Assembly: GCA_018257865.1 (NCBI GenBank)
Contig: JAEUBA010000002.1
Span: 930,001 to 994,000, forward strand
Direction: 5' to 3'
DNA length: 64,000 nt
Source: Stereocaulon alpinum
Lineage: Eukaryota; Ascomycota; Lecanoromycetes; Lecanorales; Stereocaulaceae
The stretch's first letter is position 1. Each line of letters opens with the position of its first letter. Below, one piece after another: positions 45,868-56,799 of this stretch. The notes under the pieces are model-generated. The model worked only from the letters and a program-made list of their open reading frames with translations, was not told where the DNA came from and did not search any database. Both the position numbers and the translations under genes were made by a program.

Positions 45868-47021
45868 CCTCGCAATCTAGGGTATCATTGCTCAGCTCTC
45901 CAGCCAAGCAAAGTCAACATGAACGATGGACAATACCCAGCTGCAGTCACAAACCTAAGGTATGATTAGGCTCGGATCGATGGTATCATTAATTATTACC
46001 TTATCAAGCCGGATCAGCTGATGGCCATCGACTTCTCATGGCAATCTACCTAAGGGATGGCTTAGAGGGGTAACTAAGGTACGTACGTATTGTCGACAAA
46101 CGCTTATCGAAGCTCGGGCCAACTTGAAGCGGGGTTGGGTCGAACCGCTAGTTCTAAGGTAGACTTGCCTCCGGCGCATCGGACTCCCCCAAGGCTCTGC
46201 TTTAGTTCACTACAAGGCTAGAGGTATTTTATAGTCGTCAATAATCAATGGCGATTGAATGTGAGAGGGTGAGCAGAGCTGTCATTTCACTCGAGTCGAG
46301 GTTGTTTATTGCCAAAACAACGATTCACCTGCTTCATGAATAGGCCGCATCTGTACAAGTCGCATATCATCTCCGGTCGCCTCACCCAGCTTCTGGATGC
46401 CCGATTGCCATGACCGCTCACCTACGAAGATGCCATTGGCATCCCCTGCTGCAAGGAAAACTCTGTCAACTTATACCAGGGTGATGGGAACCAAACAGTG
46501 GGACCAGGAGACTTCCCGTCGACGGGTGTCAGTCTGCCGGGTAAGAAAAATATAATAAGTTCCAACCCATCGACCCGGGTTCTAGCAGATAGGCTACTAA
46601 GTCTCCAACATTCCAGCTCTATCGGTCCTCAAACGTCGAATTGGGGATGGAACCCATCCTTAGAGCGAGGCTTATTGTTTACGGAGAGCTGTTAACCCTG
46701 CGCCATCTCTGTCATCTCTCTTGCTAGCAAACAAACTAGCTTCTTGCAAATTTCCCCTTTAACAGCAATCCACAAGGCATTCTGCAGAAAAGCAATTTCC
46801 ACATGTAGCCACATGTAACTGTGACCGGAGTTTGTTCCGGAAATTATATAACGGTTGGGCTGTTGATAGAAAAACATCAGCGGCACGTCTTATTCTCGGT
46901 GCTCTCTCGATTCACTTGAACCGAAATTGAAACTCTTTCTTTTCCTGCACCCTCCCAGAGCATCTCCTTACCCAAGCAGATAAGTCAAGCCTTTGCCTCA
47001 GCATTCCCACAGCCATACAGG
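45868..47021. other. Divergent intergenic region
   Basis: 1.15 kb between two oppositely directed starts. No gene is supported. The CT-rich segment before 47022 looks like a leader. Confidence 0.45.
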
Positions 47022-47888
47022 ATGGCATTCACTTCAGGCCCCCCCGCTCCAGCCGGCCAAGAAAACTACCTGTTCAAAATCACACTCGAAGATGTACGAA
47101 ACCCCCAAATAACACGCACCCTGTCCTGTCCAGCCGACGCAAGCTTTCACGAATTGCATCAAGCCATGATAGTTTCCTTCGGATGGGCAGCAACACACGA
47201 ATATAATTTCCAAATCTTCGACAAAGGAGCACGAAACGGTTCAGAAGGCTTCGGCCCACGTCCAGTCGCCGCGATCTCGGATTGGGAGCCTGAACACTTC
47301 CCCCTCATAGGAATAACTGCTCCCCCCAAAACCGCCTGGCAAGACGCCAGCAAAATCAAACTACACGAATACATGGCCGTGCCCTCATATCAGGACAAAC
47401 ACCTACAGTACGAGTACGATTTCGAACATGGCTGGGAACATGCTATAACTTTCCTGGGCCGAGCTCCCAGCACAAGAAAGTTCCTCTGCGTCGACGGAGA
47501 AGGACACGGAGCGGCCGAGGATGCAGGCGGGCCGTTTGGGTGGGAGGAGCTCAAGGAGGCTTATAAGACTGAAGATCCGAGTCAGGGTCAGAAGGAGAAA
47601 ATGTGGTGGTATGAGGGTTTTTGCACCAATGGGTATAACACGGGATTGGGTGGGGATAGGGCATGGAGGTGGAGCCAAGAGAGGGTGAATGAGCAGTTGG
47701 CAAGGCTGCCGGAGATGGTTTGGAAGCATGACAGGAAGCTTGATATCTGTGAGTCTTCGGCTACTCTGCTTGTGTATAACTATACTGACGAAGCCAAAGG
47801 AGTCATAAAACACGCATCTGCCTATGCGCGCGAACCCGAAGCGAGCCTAATGTTCAATTTAGGAGAGAAGGGGCTTCGCCCACAGTAA
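47022..47888 (+). CDS. Plasmid pRiA4b ORF-3-like protein
   Basis: The open frame encodes 288 residues. The fold signature of the pRiA4b ORF-3 / MM3350 family is clear: YLFKITLEDVRNPQITRTL, FHELHQAMIVSFGWAATHEYNFQIF, IKLHEYMAVPSYQDKHLQYEYDFEHGWEHAITFLGRAP, CVDGEGHGAAEDAGGPFGWEEL. Members are common in bacteria, often on plasmids, and scattered in fungi; no biochemical activity is firmly known. Near the end a GTGAGT donor at 47749 and a branch-like ACTGAC suggest a 45-nt intron (47749-47793). Its removal keeps frame and would drop 15 residues (giving KLDISKGVIKHAS). Both forms end at the same stop. Confidence 0.83.
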   Translation: MAFTSGPPAPAGQENYLFKITLEDVRNPQITRTLSCPADASFHELHQAMIVSFGWAATHEYNFQIFDKGARNGSEGFGPRPVAAISDWEPEHFPLIGITAPPKTAWQDASKIKLHEYMAVPSYQDKHLQYEYDFEHGWEHAITFLGRAPSTRKFLCVDGEGHGAAEDAGGPFGWEELKEAYKTEDPSQGQKEKMWWYEGFCTNGYNTGLGGDRAWRWSQERVNEQLARLPEMVWKHDRKLDICESSATLLVYNYTDEAKGVIKHASAYAREPEASLMFNLGEKGLRPQ

Positions 47889-48574
47889 TCACCAGCTTCC
47901 TACTCCCAACGACTCGAAGCCGCGCCACTCGGTAAACTCCAAACCCCAACCGATCCACACAGAATACTCCAGTAGGCCTTGGATCTACTCCCATCTCGGA
48001 CACCTCACATCATCATCGCATATTGATTTTCCAAGCTCGATACCCCTGCAGCATCTATACTACAACATAAGTACATTGGCTCCTAAGCCTCGAAACTGTT
48101 TACACGATCATAGACTTGTTCTCCTTTCCCTTTTCATTTTCCTTTTGCATAGTAACATGTATATACCATCTCTATACAGGTAATTCACTCAACGTCATGA
48201 ATTCAAGGACGCACGGACCAAGAAGCTCAGGCCATGCGGGTATGTCAGATTTAGAGTGTGGAGTATAATTTCATGGAAAGGTAAGGGCTTCAGCCCCGAA
48301 TAGTTCAAAATTACAAGTTTCGTCGAGTAGGAGAGCATCGAGTATTACAGATAGTTAGAGCGGATTGAATGTCGAACGTAGAGGGACGCGAGTAGGAAGT
48401 ATGTTAGAATCAGGATCGCTGAGCGAGGGATTGATTCTGCGTATAGTCTGTGTACCTCTTCCATAGCGAAAGTGCAAGTACTGGGAGCATCAAACACATC
48501 ACGCACAAAATCAAGAGTCTCGTCTATCTTAGCAAAGTATGCAAAATTTGTGCACAGCACTCCTCTGTACGGGG
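47889..48574. other. 3' intergenic region between convergent genes
   Basis: 686 bp between the stops of the pRiA4b-like gene and VPS36. No gene is supported; it holds both 3' ends. Confidence 0.45.
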
Positions 48575-50683
48575 TCAAATAAGTCCCATCTCCTCCAGAT
48601 TCCTCTGTACCTGCTCCATATCCTCAACAGTATGCACAGGCTCAACATCAATACCATCATCATCATTGTCATCGTCTTTCATTTCTACAATCCAATTCTC
48701 CCAGAACCGTAGCCCCTCCACTCCTTCCTCCCGGCAAAGCGCTCCCTTCTCTTCTGCCATTTCCAATTCCTCACTTGCGACGCCTACGCTCCATCCAAAG
48801 CGCTGCGCGGCTTCCTGGGCTGTGATGCCCCTGCCAAATGTTTCGTAGTCCCAATTGATATTATCGCTAGGAGGGGTATGATGTAGCTCTTGTAGCCAGG
48901 CAAGGAGCTGTGCAATAGTCTTGTCATCCGTGCGGTCGGCTTGTTGTACTACCAACAGCCCATTCTTGAATTGGCGTAGTCTGACTGGCAGTTTGAGCTT
49001 CTCCCAAAGGCGAGCAGCCTTTTCGAACTCCATAGGACTGATAAGCTCGACACCACCTCTTGCCCGATTGAAGACTGCCCAGAGATCGACAAGACTCATG
49101 ATACCTCCTTCTTTCCGCAGTATGCCCTTTGCGTCATCAGTCAAGTATTCGGCAAGGTTGCGGGACATCTCGGATAGGTAGAGCGATCCGGATCCAGCGC
49201 TGGAGCCTAGCATGTCTTTTGTCGTCACCATGTCCAAGGCTTTGGCAGACTCAGCAATCAGCTGATTAGCCTCTGTTGAACCATCATCAGATTTCTTCGA
49301 GAAGCTTTCTGCCAGAGCGATGATCTCTTTAGCGGAAGCCATGAGGGCGTCGAGGTCTTCAAATGCGGAGCCAATGACCGCTTCATTCTTCTTGCGAAGT
49401 TGGAGGCCCTGGCGCTCGAGGCCAGCAATGCCAACGGTCCGCTCTCGTTCTGTGGGCGGTCGAACGATACCATCTGGACCGACGATGTTCGGCTGTCCGG
49501 AAGTTGACGATTGATATGAGTCTGGCAGAGGAGGAGCATTGTGTAGAAGCCACTTGCGCTGCACCATGGCGCCCTTCAGTCTTTCATAAAAGATCTTCTC
49601 ACCGCCAGCTCGGAAGGAGAACTTTACGCACTCGGTGTCATTGTCAAGACCTGAGCTGGAACCATTCATAGTCGGTCCAGGAGACTCAGGGCGCCCAATG
49701 GCCTCGCCAAGCACATCTGCGGCTTTTGATTCCTCGGACAACAGAGGAGCTCCGCAAAGTTCACATGTGAGCAATGAAGGATGGTTCAGAAAAGTGCATC
49801 GCGGGCACTGGAATCTGGATTTGGCTGGCAGTGTAGACGAGTCATTGATTGATGGATTGGTATATTCGCTGCTCGAATTGGCATCATATTGGCCGTGGCT
49901 TTCTAAAAGTGGCTGCTGAGGAGATTGGTTGGAAGACTGAGAGTCTCGTCGTCCTGCCGCATTTGAGATGGCTGCCTTCAGGAGGTGCGGAAACGATGGC
50001 TTGATCCCACAACTCAGACATGGCGGTAACGACATGTTCGAATTCGCCGTGGCCGGGTCAAAGTTTGAAGGGACAGGATTGGAGAATGAGCAGATCGTGC
50101 AGACCCATGTTGCGTTGCTTGGCCTGGGAGTGCTAGATCCTGATCTTGCATTTGGAAAAGGACTTGAACCACGATGTATTGGCGAAGCACTGGAACTGCG
50201 TGGGGGAGAAGGTGCTGCTAGCTGTGCGGAGACGAGCGATTGATTGCGGCTTGAAGTCACTGATGGCTTTGCAGCTTTTGGATGAAGCGTAATCTTAGCA
50301 GAAGACTTCAGGAAGCCTGCCTGCAAATGTTCAGAAAGAGATAGAAGACGTGATGCACAACTATGTCCTCACGTAAAATTCATATCTATCAACGGTCTTC
50401 AACTCTACTGCAATGGAGTTCTTCCTAGGCTCCAAATTGTCGACGTAACATACTCGGTGGGTGGTCAGGTAAGCATGGCCGGTCTGGTGGTTTGGTAATT
50501 TGTATTTCCTGGCAATAAGCAATTATCAGCATATGGACAGCTTTCGCAAGGTCAAAGCTTCGATAGTTCTGGGTGAATGTACCCTTCGTACAAGCCAACT
50601 GCATCTTGTACAAAAAGCAGTGCCTCTTCAGGGAGTAAAGAGGGCCGAAGAGCAGTAGTGAGGTCCAGAGGCTGAAAGAACAT
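48575..50683 (-). CDS. VPS36: ESCRT-II subunit Vps36
   Basis: Three exons (50583-50683, 50373-50508, 48575-50320) give 660 residues. The split GLUE domain is rebuilt by the exons: FQPLDLTTALRPSLLPEEALLFVQD, VGLYEGKYKLPNHQTGHAYLTTHRVCYVD, EPRKNSIAVELKTVDRYEFY joined to AGFLKSSAKITL. Two NZF-type fingers sit within it, WVCTICS...CLSCG (about 151-185) and FQCPRCTFLNHPSLLTCELCG (about 255-280). The C-terminal winged-helix part (from about residue 380, GSAFEDLDALMASAKEIIALAES to RFGWSVGVASEELEMAEEKGALCREEG) is the EAP30/Vps36 domain. Vps36 binds PI3P and ubiquitin and recruits ESCRT-II to endosomes. Divergent from THP3, with 257 bp between starts. Confidence 0.95.
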
Positions 50684-50940
50684 TCGGTATCATGACTTCA
50701 GCAGAAGTGAGGCTTCCATTCTTATGCTTGTGTCATCAGACATGCGCCTTGGTTTGCAGCAGTGATATCTGGAACATCCCGGCGCTAACGCAGAACAGCC
50801 TAGGACATCTTCCGGCCCTTGACTTCCTTTCTGTGACACCAACTCAACTCACCTTCCTCACTATCATGGTCTTGATACACCTAGTATCTAACGCGTAGTA
50901 AACATCTCCCTTTCCTGTTTAACATCCCTCTACTGCTTCG
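50684..50940. promoter_or_regulatory. Shared divergent promoter of VPS36 and THP3
   Basis: 257 bp between the two start codons. No specific element is claimed. Confidence 0.4.
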
Positions 50941-52612
50941 ATGACTTCAACAGCCCCATACTGGGGGACAGCTCCGATGTCAACGCACCACATGCAGTGT
51001 ACGTTCCGTACCTTCCCCTCACTTCAGATTCAGAGTGATAACACTCCATCAGCCACAGGTGCTTTCACATCAGTAGCCGCTAGAAGAAGTTTTGGGCAAA
51101 ACCACGTATCTGCAATACCACCGCCTCCAGGACCTACTGCCCCACAACAAGCTAGTAGTCCTTCAGCGGCTGCAGCGAAGGCGAAACGAGATTGGCCTGC
51201 GAGCGTACGACAATATGTGCAAAGAGCATTCGCATCAGAAAATAGCATACCTGGTATAAACAGAGAAGAGATGGAGACAAAGTTGAAGCAGGTCATCTCG
51301 GACTCAGCGGAAAGTAATACTCTACTCACTGTCGATTGGGCAAACAAGCCTCTGCCCCAACATATGATCTTAGACGAACGTCAACAAGCCACCTATCTCA
51401 ACCAGAACCCGCAATGGGGGAATGGCGTCGCTCCCCTCAGCATATATGAGACTAATCAAAGAAGCACTGACTCTCCCTCGAAAAAGAGGAAGTCATCGGA
51501 TTTGGATTCCTCCCAAAACGACCTACAAAAGGTGCCACCATGGCGTCTTGCTAACAATCGTAATGTCTTCGAGGATCGGATCTCCCATCCGGATAAGCGC
51601 CAACGTAACGATTTAGGCGGTAAATCAACAAGTAAGTCCCACCAGGCCAAAAACAAGAAGCGATTCGAGGATGGCCAGGCTGGATACGTCTCACCGAAAC
51701 AACCATTCACACCTAGTCAGCTCAACACCCCTCCGCAAGAGATGGACCAGGGCCCAGTCATCGGTCGGTGCCAGGACCTGGAGAAGAAGTACTTTCGACT
51801 TACCTCAGCACCGAATCCCGATACCGTCCGGCCATTACCAGTGCTCGAGCGGACCTTGGACCTTCTTAAGAGGAAGTGGAAGAAGGAGAACAACTACTCA
51901 TATATTTGTGACCAGTTTAAGTCGCTTCGTCAGGATTTGACCGTCCAGCATATCAAGACTGAGTTCACTGTAAACGTTTATGAGATTCATGCTAGGATCG
52001 CACTAGAGAGGGGGGATTTGGGTGAGTATAATCAGTGCCAGACTCAGTTGCGTGCACTGCATTCGCAGCATCTCGGTGGACACCCGGAAGAATTCAAAGC
52101 TTATCGTATCCTTTACTTCATTCACACTTGCAATCGGACCGACATGAACAACGCGTTAGCAGATCTAACACCAGAAGAGAAGAAAGTACCAGCGATAAAG
52201 CATGCGCTAGAGACCCGCTCAGCGCTTGCTCTAGGAAATCATCATCGCTTCGCCCAGCTATATCTCAGCACTCCCAACATGGGCGCTTATCTCATGGACA
52301 TGTTCGTCGGCCGTGAGCGCCTGGCTGCCTTGTCCAATATGTGCTTATCGTAGGTTCCACACCGTCCTTCAGAATTCTATTGCTGACTTTTTCTGCAGAT
52401 ACAAGCCTTCCATAAAGCTCCGCTTTTTCACTGAAGAACTTGGCTTCGAGTCAGATGACGAGAGCGCCAGGTTCATATGTGATCATGGTGGTCAAGCCTT
52501 CCTTGAGGACCGCGAGGGCGAAGTAATGATACTCACCGGCAAGGCCGGGCGATTCTTCGAAGCGGCTCGACAAGCTGCCTTCCAGAAGGTCGATATCAAG
52601 GGCCAGATCTGA
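50941..52612 (+). CDS. THP3: SAC3/GANP/THP3 family protein (Thp3-like)
   Basis: Exons 50941-52349 and 52399-52612 join in phase to 540 residues. The N-terminal 270 residues are low-complexity with basic patches (KKRKSSD, KSHQAKNKKRFEDG). The SAC3/GANP domain covers about residues 275-500: VIGRCQDLEKKYFRLTSAP, RPLPVLERTLDLLKRKW, NYSYICDQFKSLRQDLTVQHI, FTVNVYEIHARIALERGDLGEYNQCQTQL, EEFKAYRILYFIHT, ALALGNHHRFAQLYLSTPNMGAYLMDMFVGRERLAAL. A PCI-like C-terminus (FTEELGFESDDESARFI) follows. Yeast Thp3 pairs with Csn12 in transcription elongation and mRNA processing in the nucleus. The start ATG is the first in this frame and gives MTSTAPYWGTA, similar to family N-termini. Confidence 0.9.
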
Positions 52613-53239
52613 AGCTGCAAGGCTTCTCGGACACCCTCGCTCTGATCTCCTTTACACCTACCTACTCGTTTCCTCGATTTCTCAGAACCGAGCGCCGTTT
52701 GGCTCTGAACCGCCAATCCCCATCTTTTACTCTTCTTTACTCACTTGCAGTCATTGACTTGGCTGTGCCTGCAAGTCTTTCCTTCGCCTTCGACATGAAA
52801 TTCTTCGCGGTCACCTATTGCGCGGAGATCTAGATGTGGATATACTGATTTCTAGGACTTCTACACATTTCGCCGGCATGCAGCTTAAGCGTTGCTTAGT
52901 AGCGAGGCGCTCGTGGCTTTTGGCGTGTCTCCTAACATTCAGACACCAGCATTTACGCAGCATTGGACGTTTCGTAGGAAGGCAAGCGCTTTTTTCGGCA
53001 TTTCTTACAGCATGCAAAATTTTAGAGGGAAGGTGGGAGTTGTTGTTGGTGGATGAGGATCGTCCCATGACTTGACGAAGATACCACATGTGTACTTCGA
53101 CAGGGACTGATTTATGCACCATGCTGTACCTATCAAGAGCCGTTCAGCTTCTTGGCCATGGCTTGTATGCCCAATGCTAGGCAGCAGAGACTCATCGTTC
53201 TGTACGTGGTCTGGATTATTGTCTAGCAACATCCAAACC
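52613..53239. other. Intergenic, no supported gene
   Basis: Only short frames. It separates THP3 from the oxidase relic. Confidence 0.45.
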
Positions 53240-53590
53240 TATTTCTTGCAGCCATATTATACAAACGGGGAACAAAGAAACCTGCAGCCTTCTAGGTATC
53301 TCATCAACCTTTTTGTCCTTTCCATCTCTCGTACATCGTCCCAGTATCAAGCATCCGGGATGTTCAACCCTTGAAGACAAGCAGATCGTGGTCATCGGGT
53401 ATCATACTCAACTTCCAAGTCCCGTCGAACCTTTCTGACTACCTTACTGTCTAAAGCGGGAACAACAGGCCTCCAAAACACCCTCTACCTCCAACAGGCC
53501 GGCTACAACGTCACTATGATAAGTTAGCTGTACACACGCCTGGGGAGGCAAATTCGCTATAAACATCACCTTGCCAGATCTTCATTGCTC
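53240..53590 (+). pseudogene. Relic of D-amino-acid oxidase 5' end (promoter, exons 1-2)
   Basis: The segment parallels the start of the intact oxidase gene at 59.1-59.5 kb. Leader DNA at about 53245-53340 aligns by eye with 59140-59220 (for example GCAGCCATATTATA versus ACAGCCTTATTATG, and TATCTCATCAACCTT versus TATCCCATCGACCTT, C-to-T and G-to-A differences). An ATG at 53360 is followed after three codons by TGA. In another phase KQIVVIGG and a GTATCA donor match exon 1. From 53456, AGTTGLQNTLYLQQAGYNVTMI corresponds to the intact AGITALQTALHLQRAGYSTTIV, then a TAG interrupts, and after a shift VHTPGEANSL matches QHTPGDKSAL. The acceptor before exon 2 is lost (TAAAG). No later exons are found. 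Confidence 0.75.
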
Positions 53591-55263
53591 CCACGCCTCT
53601 TGATAAGAGTAAGAGTATATACACTTCCTCCCTGTCATCTACCAAACCATTCCTTTTGATCTCATTTCCCTGCTCCGAAAACTTATGTTCAAGCACGAAC
53701 CTCTTTCTACTCCTGAAGAGGCTGTCATACTGCACTCACTACTCCCACAACTTATATCTTGACAAGTGTTCCGTTTTCCGCTAGGACTTCGTAACCTCTC
53801 TCTCTCTCTCCTGCTGCCCCGAGAGATGTTCTCTCGCTAGAAATCTACCCTACTATACTCTTGTGTTGTGAGTATATAAGCTAAGCTAAGCTAGTTCTGC
53901 GAGTGGGACTTTTGTGTTGGCGATGGGATGGGGGTTTGGATGGGAGGGAATGATGGGGATGATGGTGTGGGTGGGTGGGATATAGGATTTAGAGGGTTAG
54001 AGGGAGGGAGGGGATGAGTGGGGGGAGGGTGGGGAGAGGGGAGAGGGTGGGTTCTGGAGGATACTTGAAAGGCGCGTTTTACTGAGGGGAGGAGGGGGGG
54101 TGGGTGGATGTGGGGAGAGTGGGTGGGTTGGCTGTTATGTGTGTATTATGCGTGTCGAAGATGGGATTGGTGACTGGACTTTTAGGCAGGCAGGGGAGAA
54201 GGCCGCTTTGGGGGAGGAGGGGGGTGAAGGGGTAGCGCGAGTAAGGAGCCTGTTCTAGCTTTCCTGCGATAGAGGTGCTGACATGTTGTGTTGCATAGTA
54301 ACGGAGTATAGTAGAATCCTTCCCAAATCAACCGATATCGCCAATTCAACGAAAATGCTACTTCGCCGTCTGGGATACAAAAGCTCTCTACCTACCTATC
54401 CCACTCTAATACAACTCACCACCATCGCGAAGACATTCACCTAGTGGCGTCTCTCAAAACCGTGATTCTGCCTCAGGCACGGACCGAGCCGATCTTTTTG
54501 GCGCTTCGAGGGCCTATGTATCCCCACTCTACAGTGGGAGGTATTTGCGTGTTTGGTACAGTACGTGATCGTATTAGGTTCGATTCCTAATGGCGCTGGT
54601 ATAATGGTGTAGCTGTTTCGTATGTACGTTTCTGAAGGTACATGCTACTGCAGAAGGGGCCTGGAATGTCTGCCCTGGTTACTGTGGGTGATTGTCACGC
54701 TCGAGTGGCTCTTCTTGGGGGGGAGGGGTGGATTGGGCGCCTTGCTGTCTGGGAAAAGGTGAAGGTTTTGGGGGGGGTTTTTTTGATGAGGCTGGAAAGC
54801 GTTGTTGGGAGGATGTGAGGCGTGTGTGCTTTGTGCTTTGTTCGGGAATGGGGTTTAGCTTTGGGTATGAGAATTCAGGGCTGGTCGAGGGATATGATGG
54901 ATTGGATGACTCGTTTGGGGTTGGATTTGCAGAGTTGGGTACTTCTACTAGAGATGGAACACAGTTTGCAGAGTATGGAGTGCACGCAGAAGACCTGTCT
55001 CTGAATAAATGTTGACAAACATAGGGAATATTCCAGAAAACCGCATCAAAGTACGAAACATCTGTTGGGCGGAACGCAACGTCTGATCAGATGCATGTGA
55101 TGAAAGGCTGAAGGCAGCCTAGATAGGATTTCGAGCAAAGCTTCGTCTGTGAGTGTACACATAGAGATGGTGTCAATTGAGACGGAGACATGACGATCCG
55201 AGTCTATTAGGACAATGTATCATGAGTCACTATGTCCTCATGCCGATGAACGTCACTCGGTCA
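53591..55263. other. Intergenic, G-rich tracts
   Basis: No gene supported. From about 53925 to 54235 the plus strand carries many runs of three to six G at short spacing. The 107-codon frame at 54692-55015 is Gly/Phe/Trp-rich because of this composition. Confidence 0.45.
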
Positions 55264-56348
55264 CTAATGATAGCCACATCCCCTTTCATTCTCCTCATAC
55301 TCACTTACCGCTTTCTGAATCATTTCGTTCACATCCGCCTCACTCGGCAGCTTACTGCATATCTCCTCCACTGCCAGCAGAGTGACATCATGCCAATATG
55401 ATAATTGTGGGGTGGATCCTTTCCGGCGGTCCTCGAGCACGTTCCCAAGCCCCTGTTCTTCGAACACTTGAGCCAGCTGCGCCACTCACCGAGTTGCACT
55501 TCCGACAGCGTGCTGATTAGCAAGGGACTTTTGTTTGAAAGGAGATATACCCTGAATGCATAATGCAACAGGCCTATACTCACGTAGACGGTCATTTTTG
55601 CGTGGGAGAGAGTGCAAATGCTTGCAACTCTTGGGTCTGCTCAATGCCGTTGGATGTATTGGCAGCGGTGAGTCTGCATGTGCATAGGTCTTGCTCGGTC
55701 CATTGTATGTAGCCTCCAGGCTCTATGGAGTCTTGTGTGCATAGAATGAAGCCTTGTCGAAAAGATTTACTTGCGAGGAGAGCGAGCAGTGGGGGGGGGG
55801 CCCTTATCTCAACGGGATGTAAGGAAAAAGACAAGAAATTGAACATACTAAGCATCATCAACAACTTCCTCGGCAAAGGCCTGGGATCGCCATCTCTGAT
55901 TACACACAGAAAGAACAGCACATGTACAATGTCATAAACCCCTCGCAGCTCAGCTGGCAAATCATCTTCGTACACATCCCACTTGCGCATTGTCACATTT
56001 TTGGGTAGCCATTGTTTTGGTGGCGCTAATGAGAGATCGACGTTGAATCCGTCGAGCTGGATGGATGATGGTGATGCTTTGGCGAGGTCGAGGAGCTAAA
56101 TTCCTGTACGGAGTCCCGTGCCGATGTCGGCGATTCTGCTATCTGTGAAGACAGGGATGGAAGGGTGGATTAGATAGCCGAGTTCTTGGGTCCAGAGGAA
56201 GTGTTGGAGAATTAGTCTGGAGGGACGTTGGGGATTAGGTTACCAGAAAAATGGAGAGAAGCAAGGAAGCGAACCGAGAAGATGAGTGGTGGGACCGGGA
56301 TAGAGGGTAATGGTTGTCCTGTTTTGCCAGTTGGTTGGAGTCTACCAT
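55264..56348 (-). pseudogene. LaeA-like SAM-dependent methyltransferase pseudogene
   Basis: An ATG at 56348 (MVDSNQLAKQDNHYPLSRS) and a phase-restoring intron (56217-56274, GTTCGC..CAG) lead into SSSRLILQHFLWTQELGYLIHPSIP. The SAM-binding motif then reads IADIGTGLRTGI, stop, LLDLAKASPSSIQLDGFNVDLS. In working relatives it is GTGTGIWLLDLA, so a Trp codon has become TAG (56096-56098) and six bases are inserted. WDVYEDDLPAEL, YDIVHVLFFLCVIRDGDPRPLPRKLLMML and, after an intron with ten C, KPGGYIQWTEQDL follow. Near 55600 the frame is lost, then resumes with LAQVFEEQGLGNVLEDRRKG to the end. LaeA-like enzymes regulate secondary metabolism; this copy cannot make a full protein. Confidence 0.68.
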
Positions 56349-56799
56349 GTTGGGAGCGAGGTCATGCGAAGCTGCACCTCGCTGCATGAATCGTTGATTG
56401 ACTTGTTTAATTACAATTAATAAGATTTATTTAGCTGGAAATCGTGCTACTTACCAAGACATTGGTCTACTTCGAGCGTCGCATTGAATGGCGAAATAGT
56501 TACTAGTAGCATTAGCTACACTTTATCTAAGTTAATAGCAGCCAGAGGATATGGCAACTTTCTTTCTCGTTGCTCAAGATTTGACTTGGTCACAGATTCA
56601 AGCTATGTCACGAGCTCCGATAAGGCAACGATTTGCATACGGTCCAAACCTTCAAGCAAAACCACTACAATTAAGTTCCACGTCCGGTGTCGGCTGTGCA
56701 TCTAGAAACCTGACCACGCTATCTCTCCATGTCGGCTCAAACCTACCTAAGACGATCATTGCTCTTGAATTGATACATTCCAGCTCGGGGCTCGAAAGG
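56349..56799. other. Short spacer between two pseudogenes
   Basis: No supported gene. Some of it may be the decayed 3' end of the transporter pseudogene. Confidence 0.4.

Noticed and set aside
54480..54600. tRNA-like T arm (TTAGG-TTCGATT-CCTAA) at about 54574-54590
   Set aside because: The following TGGCGCT has no upstream AGCGCCA partner (only a direct repeat of TGGCGCT) and no D or anticodon arm can be drawn.
54692..55015. 107-codon Gly-rich frame
   Set aside because: Arises from G-rich DNA; a second phase is equally open and no domain is seen.
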